Source of the DNA: Pseudomonadota bacterium
Lineage (GTDB): Bacteria > Pseudomonadota > Alphaproteobacteria > Sphingomonadales > Sphingomonadaceae
Assembly: GCA_021849075.1 (NCBI GenBank)
Contig: JAJZTH010000018.1
Location: forward strand, 1-64,000
Direction: 5' to 3'
DNA length: 64,000 nt
Part shown: positions 8,180-17,433 of the stretch, piece after piece
How the letters are laid out: each line of letters starts with the position of its first letter
How positions within the stretch are numbered: position 1 is the stretch's first letter
The notes under the pieces: model-generated
Told to the model about the DNA's origin: nothing
Seen by the model: only the letters and a program-made list of their open reading frames with translations
Databases searched by the model: none
Made by a program: the position numbers and the translations under genes

Positions 8180-9406
8180 GTGGACGGTATCAATGCCGAC
8201 GGGATGGGTTTGCGCGCACTGCCGCTCAATGGTGTGACCGTTCTCGATCTCGGTCAGATTTACAACGGTCCTTATGCCGCCTTCCTGTTCGCCGCCAATG
8301 GCGCGCGCGTCATCAAGATCGAACCGCCGGGCGGCGAAAATATGCGGCGGCGGGCTTCTGTCAGCGATGGCGCGATGTTGCCATTTGCGATGCTCAATTC
8401 GAACAAGGAATTTGTCACCATCAATCTGAAGTCGGATGAAGGCCGCGCCCTGTTCCTGGACATGGTGCGCAAGGCCGATGTCCTGCTCGAAAATTTTGCG
8501 CCGGGCGTGATGGACAGACTGGGCATCGGGCCGGAGCGATTGCTTCAGGAAAATCCACGCCTCGTCTATGCGGCGGGGTCGGGCTATGGCTGGACCGGGC
8601 CATATCGCGACTATCTGGCGATGGACCTGACGGTTCAGGCCATGTCCGGGGTGATGGCGTCGACCGGCTTTCCCGATCGGCCGCCGGTCAAGGCGGGCGC
8701 CGCCTTGTGCGATTTCTTCGGCGCTGCGCATCTCTATGGCGCGGCGGTCACGGCGCTGGCGGATGCGATGCGCACCGGCAAGGGCCGGTTCGTCGAAGTG
8801 TCGATGCTGGAGGCGGTCTATCCCACGCTCAGCTCGCCGCTCGGCCTCTACCATTCGCTGGGCAATCGCAATCCGCCCCGCACCGGCAACCGTCATGGCG
8901 GCTTGGCCGAAGCGCCCTATAATGTCTATCCGACCAGCGACGGGCATGTCGCGCTCTTCTGCGTCAGCGAAGCGCACTGGACCGGCCTCACCGAAGCGAT
9001 GGAAAAGCCTGAATTGCGGGCGGATGCGCGCTTCGTGGATTTGGCAAGTCGCGTTGCCCATGTCGATGATCTGGATGCGATCATCGGCGGCTGGACGCTG
9101 ATGCTGACCAAGGATGATCTGCTGGCGGCATGCGCCAAATATCGCGTGCCTTGTGCGCCGGTGCGCGACCTGGATGAAGTGGTGAATGATCCGCACATGC
9201 ATGCGCGCGGCGCATTGCAGCGCGTGAACCATCCCGATCTGGGCGATGTCATATTGCCGGCTGGAACCATGCGGTTCGCTGGCGCTCCGCCTGCGAAATT
9301 GCGGCCGAGCGGCGCTGTGGGCGCCGACAATCAGGGCGTGTTTCGCGACTGGCTGGGGCTTGGCGATGCAGACATCGAGCAGCTGGTCCGGGCTGGGGCG
9401 ATTTGA
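8180..9406 (+). CDS. CaiB/BaiF (family III) CoA-transferase
   Basis: 408 aa. It moves CoA between carboxylic acids. The N-terminal block GVTVLDLGQIYNGPYAAFLFAANGARVIKIEPPGGEN is diagnostic in pattern, and LAMDLTVQAMSGVMASTG contains the conserved active-site Asp. Start GTG at 8180 lies 9 nt after AGGAGGG; the GTG at 8171 abuts that site and is unlikely. It heads a plus-strand operon with acyl-CoA dehydrogenase and a second-class CoA-transferase. In the P. aeruginosa itaconate locus the itaconate CoA-transferase is also of this family, so activation of a C5 acid is a candidate role. Confidence 0.88.
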   Translation: MDGINADGMGLRALPLNGVTVLDLGQIYNGPYAAFLFAANGARVIKIEPPGGENMRRRASVSDGAMLPFAMLNSNKEFVTINLKSDEGRALFLDMVRKADVLLENFAPGVMDRLGIGPERLLQENPRLVYAAGSGYGWTGPYRDYLAMDLTVQAMSGVMASTGFPDRPPVKAGAALCDFFGAAHLYGAAVTALADAMRTGKGRFVEVSMLEAVYPTLSSPLGLYHSLGNRNPPRTGNRHGGLAEAPYNVYPTSDGHVALFCVSEAHWTGLTEAMEKPELRADARFVDLASRVAHVDDLDAIIGGWTLMLTKDDLLAACAKYRVPCAPVRDLDEVVNDPHMHARGALQRVNHPDLGDVILPAGTMRFAGAPPAKLRPSGAVGADNQGVFRDWLGLGDADIEQLVRAGAI

Positions 9407-9458
9407 GACGGGCGGCCGGAATTTAGGATGATCGGCAGCGCAGGCATGGGATTGGCAA

Positions 9459-10625
9459 ATGGATTTTGATTTCACAGACGATCAGTTGAGCATTCGCGAA
9501 GGCGTGCGCGCGCTCGTATCGCAGTTCGATGATCATTACTGGCTGGCGCGGGACGAAGATGGTCGTTTCCCCCATGAATTTCATCGCGCCATGGCCGATG
9601 GCGGCTGGCTGGGCATCACCATGCCGGAAGAATATGGCGGCTCTGGCCTGGGCGTGACCGAGGCGATGCTGATGATCAACGAAGTGGCCAGTCATGGCGG
9701 CGGGATGGCGGCGGCCTCGACCGTTCACATCAACCTATTTGGTCCCCATCCGATCGTGGTGTTCGGCACGGATGATCAGAAGAAACGCTGGATTCCCCGG
9801 CTGGTGGCTGGTGAAGACAAATGCTGCTTTGGCGTGACGGAGCCTGATGCCGGCCTGGACACCACCCGCATTCGCACCTTCGCCCGCAAGGTCGATGGCG
9901 GCTATATCGTGCGCGGACAGAAAATCTGGACGACGACGGCCCAGCAGGCGACCAAGATATTGCTGCTGACCCGCACCACGCCGATCGAGGAATGCGCCAA
10001 GCCGACCGACGGCCTGACCATTTTCTACGCCGATCTTGATCGCACCAAGATCGACGTCACGCTGATCCCCAAAATGGGCCGCAAGGCGGTGGATTCCAAT
10101 TCGATCTTTATCGACGATCTGTTCGTGCCGGATGAAGATCGCATCGGCGAAGAGGGCAAGGGCTTTCGCTATCTGCTCCACAGCCTCAATCCCGAACGGA
10201 TATTGGTTGCGGCCGAAGCGATCGGCATTGGCCGCGATGCGCTGTCACGCGCGGCGCGCTATGCCGGTGAACGGGTCGTTTTCGGCCGTCCGATCGGGGC
10301 CAATCAGGCGATACAGCATCCGCTTGCAACCAATTGGGCAGAGCTGGAGGCGGCGTTCGGGCTGGTGCAAAAAGCGGCCTGGCTCTACGATAATGGCCGG
10401 CCATGCGGCGCCGAAGCCAATGCCGCGAAACTGCTGGGGGCGCGCGCTGCCTATTCGGCATGCGAAAATGCGGTCTTCACCCATGGCGGGCTGGGCTATG
10501 CCAAGGAATATCATGTCGAACGGCTGCTGCGAGAGGTGATGCTCACCCGCATCGCGCCGGTAACGGAACAGATGATCCTGTCCTTCATCGGGGAAAAAGT
10601 CCTCGGCATGCCGAAAAGCTACTGA
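9459..10625 (+). CDS. Acyl-CoA dehydrogenase
   Basis: 388 aa FAD flavoenzyme introducing an alpha,beta double bond into an acyl-CoA. The N-terminal helical domain starts DFDFTDDQLSIREGVRALV. Signature 1 is FGVTEPDAGLDT (normally A-x-TEP-x-GSD). The C-terminal domain has FGRPIGANQAIQHPLA and THGGLGYAKEYHVERLLRE. It is the second gene of the plus operon, 52 bp after the CaiB gene. The chain length of the substrate cannot be read from sequence. Confidence 0.92.
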   Translation: MDFDFTDDQLSIREGVRALVSQFDDHYWLARDEDGRFPHEFHRAMADGGWLGITMPEEYGGSGLGVTEAMLMINEVASHGGGMAAASTVHINLFGPHPIVVFGTDDQKKRWIPRLVAGEDKCCFGVTEPDAGLDTTRIRTFARKVDGGYIVRGQKIWTTTAQQATKILLLTRTTPIEECAKPTDGLTIFYADLDRTKIDVTLIPKMGRKAVDSNSIFIDDLFVPDEDRIGEEGKGFRYLLHSLNPERILVAAEAIGIGRDALSRAARYAGERVVFGRPIGANQAIQHPLATNWAELEAAFGLVQKAAWLYDNGRPCGAEANAAKLLGARAAYSACENAVFTHGGLGYAKEYHVERLLREVMLTRIAPVTEQMILSFIGEKVLGMPKSY

Positions 10626-10629
10626 CGCA

Positions 10630-11928
10630 ATGGCCGGAGCGAAACTGAACGGGCTGTTGTCGGGCGCGCGGGAGATTTATGTTTCTGCGTGCGCGGCGGA
10701 AATCATGGACCTGCCCGAACGGTTGGTTCAGGCAGGCGCGCGCGATGCGGTCCTGACCGGCCTGTTCAGCCCGATGGTCAATCACCGTTCCTATGCCGAC
10801 GCCGCGCGCGGCCTTTCGGTCCGAACCTTTCTGCTGACCCGCCCGCTCAAGGCCGACATGGCGCGCGGTCTGGTCGAATTCTGCCCATGGCGCTACAGCA
10901 TGATCGATCGCTGGCTGTCTGCGCCGGGCCGGTTCGATGTGGTCATCGCCATGTTGTCTCCACCCGATGCAAAGGGCATGTGCAGTTTTGGGGTGCAGGC
11001 CGATTTTCATCCCAGCCTGTTCGCGTCGGCCCGGCATGTGATCGGTTTCATCAATCCGAACATGCCGGCGACGGCCGGGCATGCGCGCATTCCCTATAGG
11101 GCGCTGGCCGCGGCGATCGATTATGATGTGCCCCTGCCGCAGGTGCCGGTGCGGGGCGGGGACGCCGTTTCCGTCGCGATCGCGCGCAATATCGCCGGGC
11201 TGGTTCCCGATGGGGCCACGGTGCAGGTCGGTACGGGGCAATTGCCCAGCGAAGTGCTGGCGCAGCTTGCCGGACATCGTCATTTGCGCATTCATACCGG
11301 GGTTGTGGACGACAATATCCTGACATTGGAGCGTTCCGGCGCGCTGGACCGGGATGCGCCCATCGTCACTGGCACGGCGATCGGCACGCGCGCTTTGTAT
11401 GACGCTGTGGCCGACACGCGCAGATTTGCGCTGAAATCGGTCGTAGATACCCATGCCTATGCGAATATCGCCGGCGCGCAGCGGTTCAATGCGATCAATT
11501 CGGTGCTGCAAGTCGACCTGCTGGGGCAGATCAGCGGGGAAGCGATTGGGGGCCGCATCGCCGCGACGCCGGGCGGCTTGCCCGATTTCGTCCGCGGCGC
11601 GCAGGATAGTCCGGATGGCCAGTCGATCATCGCGGTGCGGGCCAAGGGAGAAGCCGGCCGGCATGACGGCATCGCGCCGTTGATCGACAATCCCGCGATC
11701 GTGACGATTGGCGCTGTCGATGCGCATCTGATCGTCACTGAATTTGGCGTTGCCGATGTGCGCGGCCTGTCGATGGACCGGCGGGCGCAGGCGATCATCG
11801 CCATAGCGCCGCCCGAAAGCCGTGATCGGCTGGAGGAGCAATGGCGCGCCATGCGTGGACGCCTGTTCGGCGGGGTGCGATCCGCCGCGCCGCTCCCCAA
11901 TGGCGCCGGGATGGCCGCCCCGCTTTGA
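10630..11928 (+). CDS. Acetyl-CoA hydrolase/4-hydroxybutyrate CoA-transferase family protein
   Basis: 432 aa, family I (Cat1/AbfT-like) CoA-transferase. Recognisable blocks are VVIAMLSPPDAKGMCSFG, VQVGTGQLPSEVL, AINSVLQVDLLGQISGE and DFVRGAQDSPDGQSII, plus VTEFGVADVRGLSMDRRA. The region that in AbfT carries the acyl-accepting Glu (IHSEMISDG as I recall it) reads IHTGVVDDN here, so the catalytic Glu appears to be Gly. It may be a divergent subfamily with a different nucleophile or a CoA-binding protein. Starts 2 bp after the acyl-CoA dehydrogenase stop, so co-translated. Confidence 0.82.
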   Translation: MAGAKLNGLLSGAREIYVSACAAEIMDLPERLVQAGARDAVLTGLFSPMVNHRSYADAARGLSVRTFLLTRPLKADMARGLVEFCPWRYSMIDRWLSAPGRFDVVIAMLSPPDAKGMCSFGVQADFHPSLFASARHVIGFINPNMPATAGHARIPYRALAAAIDYDVPLPQVPVRGGDAVSVAIARNIAGLVPDGATVQVGTGQLPSEVLAQLAGHRHLRIHTGVVDDNILTLERSGALDRDAPIVTGTAIGTRALYDAVADTRRFALKSVVDTHAYANIAGAQRFNAINSVLQVDLLGQISGEAIGGRIAATPGGLPDFVRGAQDSPDGQSIIAVRAKGEAGRHDGIAPLIDNPAIVTIGAVDAHLIVTEFGVADVRGLSMDRRAQAIIAIAPPESRDRLEEQWRAMRGRLFGGVRSAAPLPNGAGMAAPL

Positions 11929-11944
11929 AGCGAGGCGGCAAATC

Positions 11945-12343
11945 TCATGCGATATCGACCACCGCCTCGCCACGCGCGACGATCTTGCCATCGCTCAGCT
12001 GCGCCGTCAGGTCGATCGTCGCCAGACCCTCGCTGATGGCGGTCACGCGCGCGCTACAGGTCGGCGCGCCATGGACCGGCGTGACCGCGACAAAGCGGGT
12101 GGAAAAGCGGCGAATATGCTCCTGCGGCACAAAATCGGTCAGCACGCGCCCCATATAGGCCATGATCAGCATGCCGTGCGCGATCACATCGTCGCGTCCC
12201 TTGGCGCGGGCTGCGTCGATATCCAGATGCGTCGGCTGATGATCGCCCGATGCGCCCGCAAACAGTGCCAGCGTCTTGCGCGAAATGGGTTCGATGCGAA
12301 TGGGCGGCAATTCCATGCCGACGACGATATTCTGGCTGGTCAT
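11945..12343 (-). CDS. MaoC-type hydratase subunit
   Basis: 132 aa hot-dog protein. FAGASGDHQPTHLD and AHGMLIMAYMGRVL form the hydratase motif with catalytic Asp and His. It is the C-terminal-like half of a two-subunit enoyl-CoA hydratase with the next gene upstream; they overlap as ATGA at 12340-12343. The same division is known in two-gene hydratases of steroid and mesaconyl-CoA pathways. Substrate is uncertain. Confidence 0.85.
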   Translation of the reverse strand: MTSQNIVVGMELPPIRIEPISRKTLALFAGASGDHQPTHLDIDAARAKGRDDVIAHGMLIMAYMGRVLTDFVPQEHIRRFSTRFVAVTPVHGAPTCSARVTAISEGLATIDLTAQLSDGKIVARGEAVVDIA

Positions 12344-12801
12344 GCGACGGCCTCCGGATGACGCAAGGCGATGGTGAAGTCGATATCGGCGAGCAGATCG
12401 TCACCGCGCAGGATCTGCGTGCGCTTCACCACAAATTCCAGCTGCCCGCCCTTCTTCGTATAGACGTCGATCACCTGCCTGCGCAGCAGCAGCGCGTCGC
12501 CGGCAAAGGCCAGCGCATGATAGGTGAAGGATTGTTCGGCATGGGTCGTCTTGGTGAGGTCGCCGCCCAGCTCCGCCAGCCAGCCCAGCGGGTTGGGCAA
12601 TTCCAGCTCCAGCGAATTGCTGAGGAAGGTCGGCGGCACCGGCAGGTCGGGATATCCCGCCGCCCGCGCCGCTTCGACATCATGATAGACGGGATCGTCC
12701 AGGCCGATGGTGCGGGCGAAGAAACGAAGCCGCCCGCGTTCGACATCGAACGGAATGGACGAAATGGGATGCCGCAGGGCTTGGTCGCGATCAATATACA
12801 T
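12340..12801 (-). CDS. FAS1-like/MaoC N-terminal dehydratase domain protein
   Basis: 153 aa. It starts MYIDRDQALRHPISSIPFDVERGRLRFFARTIG, the usual opening of the FAS1-like dehydratase domain, with VPPTFLSN and a THAEQSFTYH strand. It lacks the catalytic Asp/His loop of MaoC, so it is expected to be the non-catalytic, substrate-binding partner of the overlapping downstream MaoC subunit. It follows the beta-lactamase-fold gene by 14 bp within the minus-strand operon. Confidence 0.82.
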   Translation of the reverse strand: MYIDRDQALRHPISSIPFDVERGRLRFFARTIGLDDPVYHDVEAARAAGYPDLPVPPTFLSNSLELELPNPLGWLAELGGDLTKTTHAEQSFTYHALAFAGDALLLRRQVIDVYTKKGGQLEFVVKRTQILRGDDLLADIDFTIALRHPEAVA

Positions 12802-12815
12802 GCATGCCTTCCCGA

Positions 12816-14015
12816 TCAGAGGCAGTCGTAAATTGCGTCATAATAGACGCCGTTCAGCGAATGTCGCCCGGACTGGCACTGGTTCATCGCATAGGTGAGG
12901 GTGACGCCGCGTTCGACATCCGCGATGGAAAGCGATCCGCCCGTGCCATACCAATAGCATGTCCGCGGGCTGGGCCGCAGGAAGGGAAGGGGGCCACGCT
13001 CCTTGCTCTCCTGCGGCGCCAGAGCATAGCCGGTGCCCCAGCGTATCGGCTTGAGATAATAGGAATCCACCCCCCGGAACTGTTCCTGAAAAATCAGGTC
13101 GATCGTTGCGGGCGACAGCAGCCGCACGCCGCGCGAAACGCCCCCGTTGCTGATCGCGGTCATGATCCGGCCCAGACCGCGGGCATTGGTGTGGCCGGTG
13201 CTGCCGCCAAATTCCGTCCGCCGCCATTCGGGCGAATTGAACAGCGCCAGAGGATCGCGCTTCTGCCCCGAAAAGGAACCCAGCCGCGTCCGGGCGGAAA
13301 TGGCCCGTTCGGTCGCCAGCGGATCGTCCGCGCTTTGCGCCGGGGCCGCGCCGGTCTTTGGCGCGCCGTCGTCGCCCGGCGCGGGATAGACCGTCGCGAC
13401 ATCAGCAAACTGCTCGTCGCGCAGGCCCAGGAAGAAATCGGCGTCGAGCGGCCCTGCAATCTCATCGGCAATGAAGCGGCTGAGCGGCGCGCCGGTCACG
13501 CGCCGGACCAGCTCGCCCGCCAAATGGCCAAAGCTGCTGGCATGATAGGAGCCGCGCGTGCCCGGCGGCCACCATGGCGCCTGTGCGGCCAGCCGGGCGG
13601 TGGCTGTTTCAACATCCATCGCTTCGGCCAGGCTGAATGGCGGATCCCATGCCGGCAAGCCGACCGTGTGGCTAAACAGATGGCGGACCAGCGCGCTTTC
13701 CTTGCCGTTCTGCGCGAATTCCGGCCAATAATCGGCGACGGGCGCAAACAGGTCGATCGCGCCCCGATCGGCCAGCATCAATATGGCCAGGCTGGTGACG
13801 GTCTTGGTCGCGGAAAACACATTGACGATGCTATGTTCGCCCCACGCGGCGCTGTGGTCGCGGTCGTGCCATCCCCCCCACAGGTCGATGACGGGTTCCC
13901 CCTCCACGCTGACATAGAGGCTGGCGCCGACCTCGGCTCCACTGGCGATCTGCTCCGCCAATATATCGGCCACGCGCTCGAAATGTGGATCGCACTGTCC
14001 CTGCACGCCGGTCAT
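12816..14015 (-). CDS. Serine hydrolase of the class C beta-lactamase/esterase fold
   Basis: 399 aa. The SxxK motif is SATK in NVFSATKTVTSLAI, and the second motif is YHASS (YxS/YxN). The third KTG-like region is HTNARG or TGGSLS. No signal peptide is seen, so it is more likely a cytoplasmic EstB-type esterase or lactonase than a resistance enzyme. ATGA overlap with the CaiB gene upstream (14012-14015) ties it to CoA metabolism in this operon. Confidence 0.88.
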   Translation of the reverse strand: MTGVQGQCDPHFERVADILAEQIASGAEVGASLYVSVEGEPVIDLWGGWHDRDHSAAWGEHSIVNVFSATKTVTSLAILMLADRGAIDLFAPVADYWPEFAQNGKESALVRHLFSHTVGLPAWDPPFSLAEAMDVETATARLAAQAPWWPPGTRGSYHASSFGHLAGELVRRVTGAPLSRFIADEIAGPLDADFFLGLRDEQFADVATVYPAPGDDGAPKTGAAPAQSADDPLATERAISARTRLGSFSGQKRDPLALFNSPEWRRTEFGGSTGHTNARGLGRIMTAISNGGVSRGVRLLSPATIDLIFQEQFRGVDSYYLKPIRWGTGYALAPQESKERGPLPFLRPSPRTCYWYGTGGSLSIADVERGVTLTYAMNQCQSGRHSLNGVYYDAIYDCL

Positions 14016-15211
14016 CCCAAAACGCCCTTGTCGCGCAATGCCGCGATCTGGCTGTCTTCCATGTCGAGCAGGCCGCGCAGCACCGCGTCGGTATGCTCGC
14101 CCACCATGGGGCCAAGGTGGCGGACCTCGCCTTTAAAGCCGGAAAAGCGGCCGGCGGGGGATGCCATGCGGATGGGCCGCCCCGTTTCGGGATCGTCCAG
14201 CGTGATGATGGAGCCGCGCGCCTTGATATGCGGATCATCCACGATTTCCGCGGCGGAATAGATGGGACCGATCGCCAATCCGGCCTTGCCGCACATCTCG
14301 GTCAATTCGGGCAAGGTGTATTGCCGCGTCCATGCCTCGACCTTGCCCTCAATCTCTTCGCGGTGAACCACGCGGCCGGCCGCGTCGCCATCATAAATGG
14401 CAAGGGATTCGTCCCCCATCAACGCGCGCAGTTCGCGCCATAATTTTTCCGTGGAGCAGGCGATGACCGCATAAAGCCCGTCCTTGCTGGTGAACAGGCC
14501 ATGGGGCGACCAGCGCGGGCTGGAATTGCCCATACGTTCCATGCGCGATCCGGTTTCGTCATAGGTGACGATCATGTCCTCCATCATCGACAGGATCGGT
14601 TCGTACAGGCCAAGGTCGATCTTCTGGGGTTCGCCCGTCCGGTCGCGCTGGCGCAGCGCCAGCATGATCGCGAACGCGCCATAAATGCCCGCTATGCCAT
14701 CGCCCAGCATGGCATAGCCCGACTGGACCGGCGGACCATCCTTGAACCCGGTCCGGTTGGTCAGGCCCGCATAGGCTTCCGCCACCCGGGCAAAGCCGGG
14801 GCGCTGCTCATATGGTCCCGATCCAAAGGCGGTGAGGTGATAGTAGATCAGGTCCTTGCGGACTTTCACCAGATCTTCGAACTCCAGACCCCATTTGCGC
14901 AGCGCTGCGGATCGGAAGTTGAATATGACGATGTCGCATTGGGCGACGAGCTGCCGGAATATATCCCGGCCGTCCTCGCTGTTGAAGTCGATGGTCACGC
15001 TCTGGCGGTTGCGGGCGATGACTTTCCACCACACCGACACATCGCCGCGCATCGGCGGAATCTTCCGCATCCAGTCGCCCGATGGCTGCTCGATCTTGAT
15101 GACCTCCGCGCCATATTCCGACAATTGCGAAGCCGCCAGGGGCGCGGCGAGAAAGGTCGCCGCATCGAGAATGCGTATGCCCGAAAGCGGGCCGATCTTT
15201 TCCGTCATCAA
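14012..15211 (-). CDS. CaiB/BaiF (family III) CoA-transferase
   Basis: 399 aa, second family III CoA-transferase of the island. GIRILDAATFLAAPLAASQLSEYGAEVIKIEQPSGDWMRK is the conserved N-terminal CoA-binding pattern. The usual Asp region reads GFARVAEAYAGLTNRTGF, so the active-site Asp expected near residue 165-170 is not obvious (VAEAYAGL in place of D-x-x-x-Q). It is the first gene of the minus group CaiB - serine hydrolase - FAS1-like - MaoC. Two ATGs in tandem (15211, 15208) follow GAAGGTAG. Confidence 0.85.
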   Translation of the reverse strand: MMTEKIGPLSGIRILDAATFLAAPLAASQLSEYGAEVIKIEQPSGDWMRKIPPMRGDVSVWWKVIARNRQSVTIDFNSEDGRDIFRQLVAQCDIVIFNFRSAALRKWGLEFEDLVKVRKDLIYYHLTAFGSGPYEQRPGFARVAEAYAGLTNRTGFKDGPPVQSGYAMLGDGIAGIYGAFAIMLALRQRDRTGEPQKIDLGLYEPILSMMEDMIVTYDETGSRMERMGNSSPRWSPHGLFTSKDGLYAVIACSTEKLWRELRALMGDESLAIYDGDAAGRVVHREEIEGKVEAWTRQYTLPELTEMCGKAGLAIGPIYSAAEIVDDPHIKARGSIITLDDPETGRPIRMASPAGRFSGFKGEVRHLGPMVGEHTDAVLRGLLDMEDSQIAALRDKGVLG

Positions 15212-15256
15212 TCTACCTTCGTTTCAGGTCCATATCATATTTTGATCAAGGGGCCG

Positions 15257-16534
15257 TCAGTGCGTCGCCGCGCTGGCCGTGATCGCATCGCCTTCCGCAT
15301 CCCTGGCGCCGCGCGCGGACAGGGCAAAGCACAGCGCCGCCACCAGATTGATGCTGAGCGTCGCGACCAGCGCCAGTCCGACCGAATTTTCGCCGCCAAA
15401 TTGATCGGAAATCACGCCCGTCACCAGTGGTCCCATGCCTGCGCCCAACAGGTTGACCACCAGCTGTTCGATCGACGCCACGGATCCGCGCATCCGTTCC
15501 GGTGCGACGGAAACGATCACGGCGCGGGGCGCGGAATAATGGGTGCCCAATGTCAGCCCCAACAGCATGACGCATGCGATCACCAGCCATTGCGCGGGGG
15601 CAAAGGCGACGCCGGCGGCGGCGGGCAGCGACAATATCATCGCGGTGCTGGGGACGATCCACAGCCGCTCGACGCGCCCCTTGGCGATCCAGTCGCTCAG
15701 GAAGCCGGAAAAGAATGTCGATCCGAATTTCACGACGCCGGCGGATACGCCCACGATCATCCCGGCCTGCGCCAGCGAAAAGCCCTGATGCCGCACCAGG
15801 ATCGGCGTGATCCATGTCCATACCGATGCAACGCTCATCGACGCCAGCGTCAGCCCGACCGCGCTCAGCCAGATCGGCGGCGTTTTCGCGACGAACAATA
15901 ATGCTTCGCGCATCGACGGCGGCGTTTCCACGCTGCCTTGAGGCGTGCGACGCGGCGGCTCCTTCAGATAGGCCCACATGATGATCGCAAGCAGCAGGCC
16001 GGGCAGGCCGGCGACCAGAAAGACGTAACGCCATCCAAATGCATGGGCGATCACGCCGCCAATGGCAAAGATCAGGCCGGTGCCGATGGCCACGCCGGAA
16101 AAGACGACGCCCATTGCGCTGGCGCGCATCTTGGGCGGGAACAGGCTGGCGACCAGCGATTGTACGGACGGGGAAGTTGCCGCTTCTGCGGCGCCCACGC
16201 CCATGCGCATCAGGAACAGGTGCCAATATCCGCTGGCAAGGGCGCCCAACATGGTCAGGCCGCTCCATAGGGCGAGCGCCACCGTCAACAGGCGGACGCG
16301 GTTGGTGCGATCCAGCAGCCAGCCGACCGGCAGAACGAACACCGAATAGGCAATGGCGTGGGCAATGCCGCCCAGCGCCCCGAGTTGGGTGTCCGTCAAG
16401 CCGAACTCATGCCGGATCGGCTCTATGACGACAGAGATGACGAACCGGTCGACGGAATGGAGGACGTAGACGATGGTGAACAGCGCGGTCGCTATCCACG
16501 CGGCCTTCATCGAGGTGTCAGTTTCCTTGGCCAC
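15257..16534 (-). CDS. MFS transporter
   Basis: 425 aa with 12 predicted membrane helices. The GHxxDRxxRR-type loop 2-3 motif is seen as GWLLDRTNRVRLL, and the symmetrical loop is SDWIAKGRVERL. The N-terminal helix contains the LHSVDRFVISVVIEPIRHEFGLT pattern with Asp/Arg common in aromatic-acid or hexuronate:H+ symporters. Start is a GTG at 16534 preceded by GGAGAG. Probably the inner-membrane carrier for the organic acid used by this island. Confidence 0.85.
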   Translation of the reverse strand: MAKETDTSMKAAWIATALFTIVYVLHSVDRFVISVVIEPIRHEFGLTDTQLGALGGIAHAIAYSVFVLPVGWLLDRTNRVRLLTVALALWSGLTMLGALASGYWHLFLMRMGVGAAEAATSPSVQSLVASLFPPKMRASAMGVVFSGVAIGTGLIFAIGGVIAHAFGWRYVFLVAGLPGLLLAIIMWAYLKEPPRRTPQGSVETPPSMREALLFVAKTPPIWLSAVGLTLASMSVASVWTWITPILVRHQGFSLAQAGMIVGVSAGVVKFGSTFFSGFLSDWIAKGRVERLWIVPSTAMILSLPAAAGVAFAPAQWLVIACVMLLGLTLGTHYSAPRAVIVSVAPERMRGSVASIEQLVVNLLGAGMGPLVTGVISDQFGGENSVGLALVATLSINLVAALCFALSARGARDAEGDAITASAATH

Positions 16535-16558
16535 TTCACTCTCCGGTTAGACTGTTTA

Positions 16559-16589
16559 ATGGTCAGTCCTTTATGGCTGCACCATTTAT
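16559..16589. promoter_or_regulatory. Tandem operator-like sites upstream of MFS gene
   Basis: ATGGTCAGTCCTTTAT (16559-16574) and the overlapping TGGCTGCACCATTTAT (16574-16589). The second ends in ACCATTTAT, exactly as the site at 21241 does. Both are imperfect forms of TGGTCnGACCA. They lie in the only sizeable gap (122 bp) inside the long minus-strand run, so an internal promoter for the MFS gene is plausible. Confidence 0.45.
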
Positions 16590-16656
16590 CGCCACAGGGC
16601 TGGTGTCAAGAGGCGGATGGATTGGGCAGGCCGTTTATTTGACGTCTGCGCCGGTC

Positions 16657-17412
16657 TTACTGAATGGTCAGGCCACTATCGACGACGATCATCTGGCCGG
16701 TCGTCTTGGACGAATCCTCGCTCGCCAGATACAGGACGGTGCTGGCGATCTCGTCGGGCGTGATCAGGCCCAGAAGATGGCTGGAATCCTTCAGGTCGGT
16801 CGGTTTGCGATTGCCTTGCCGCGCCAGCACGCGATCGGTCAGCGTCCGTCCCGGCGCGATGCAATTCACGCGGATGCCGTCTTCGCCATATTGCACGGCA
16901 AGCGCACGGGTCAGCGACACGATGGCGCCCTTGGCCACGGCATAGGCGTTGCGGCCCTTTACGCCGATGATGGCGTTGACCGATGTCATGTTGATGATCG
17001 ATCCGCCGCCGCCAGCGATCATATGGGGAATAGCGTAGCGACAGCCCAGCCAGGCGCCAAATACGTCGACCCGCATCTTCAGCCAGAATTCGTCGTTCGA
17101 TACGGTGGTGATCGGCCCGTCGTTCAGCGTCGATCCGCCGACATTATTGTGCAGGATGTCGATCCGGCCATAGGCGCTGATCGTCGCATCGATCAATGCC
17201 TGCATCTGCGTTTCGTTCGACACATCGGTCGGCACGAATATCGCTTCTCCGCCCGATTGCCGCACGGCCTCCAGCGCGGCGGCGCCGGTTTCCGCATCAT
17301 ATTCGGCAATCACCACCTTCGCCCCTTCGCGGGCGAGCCGTTCGACGGAAGCGCGGCCAATGCCGCCGCCGCCGCCCGTGACGATCGCCACCTTGTCCTT
17401 CAATCGCATCAA
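16657..17412 (-). CDS. Short-chain dehydrogenase/reductase
   Basis: 251 aa Rossmann-fold oxidoreductase. TGGGGGIGRAS is the cofactor motif, HNNVGGS the NNAG variant, INMTSVNAI contains the catalytic Ser, and YAVAK the Tyr/Lys pair. AEYDAET after strand 2 has an acidic residue favouring NAD(H). It probably oxidises a hydroxyacyl intermediate or alcohol in the island. The Shine-Dalgarno GGAGGGG lies just before the start. Confidence 0.92.
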   Translation of the reverse strand: MMRLKDKVAIVTGGGGGIGRASVERLAREGAKVVIAEYDAETGAAALEAVRQSGGEAIFVPTDVSNETQMQALIDATISAYGRIDILHNNVGGSTLNDGPITTVSNDEFWLKMRVDVFGAWLGCRYAIPHMIAGGGGSIINMTSVNAIIGVKGRNAYAVAKGAIVSLTRALAVQYGEDGIRVNCIAPGRTLTDRVLARQGNRKPTDLKDSSHLLGLITPDEIASTVLYLASEDSSKTTGQMIVVDSGLTIQ

Positions 17413-17433
17413 ACCCCTCCTATGTTTTCCTGA

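Noticed and set aside
12804..14261. Plus-strand frame of 485 codons across the serine hydrolase region
   Set aside because: It runs opposite two genes with intact catalytic motifs and has no signal of its own.
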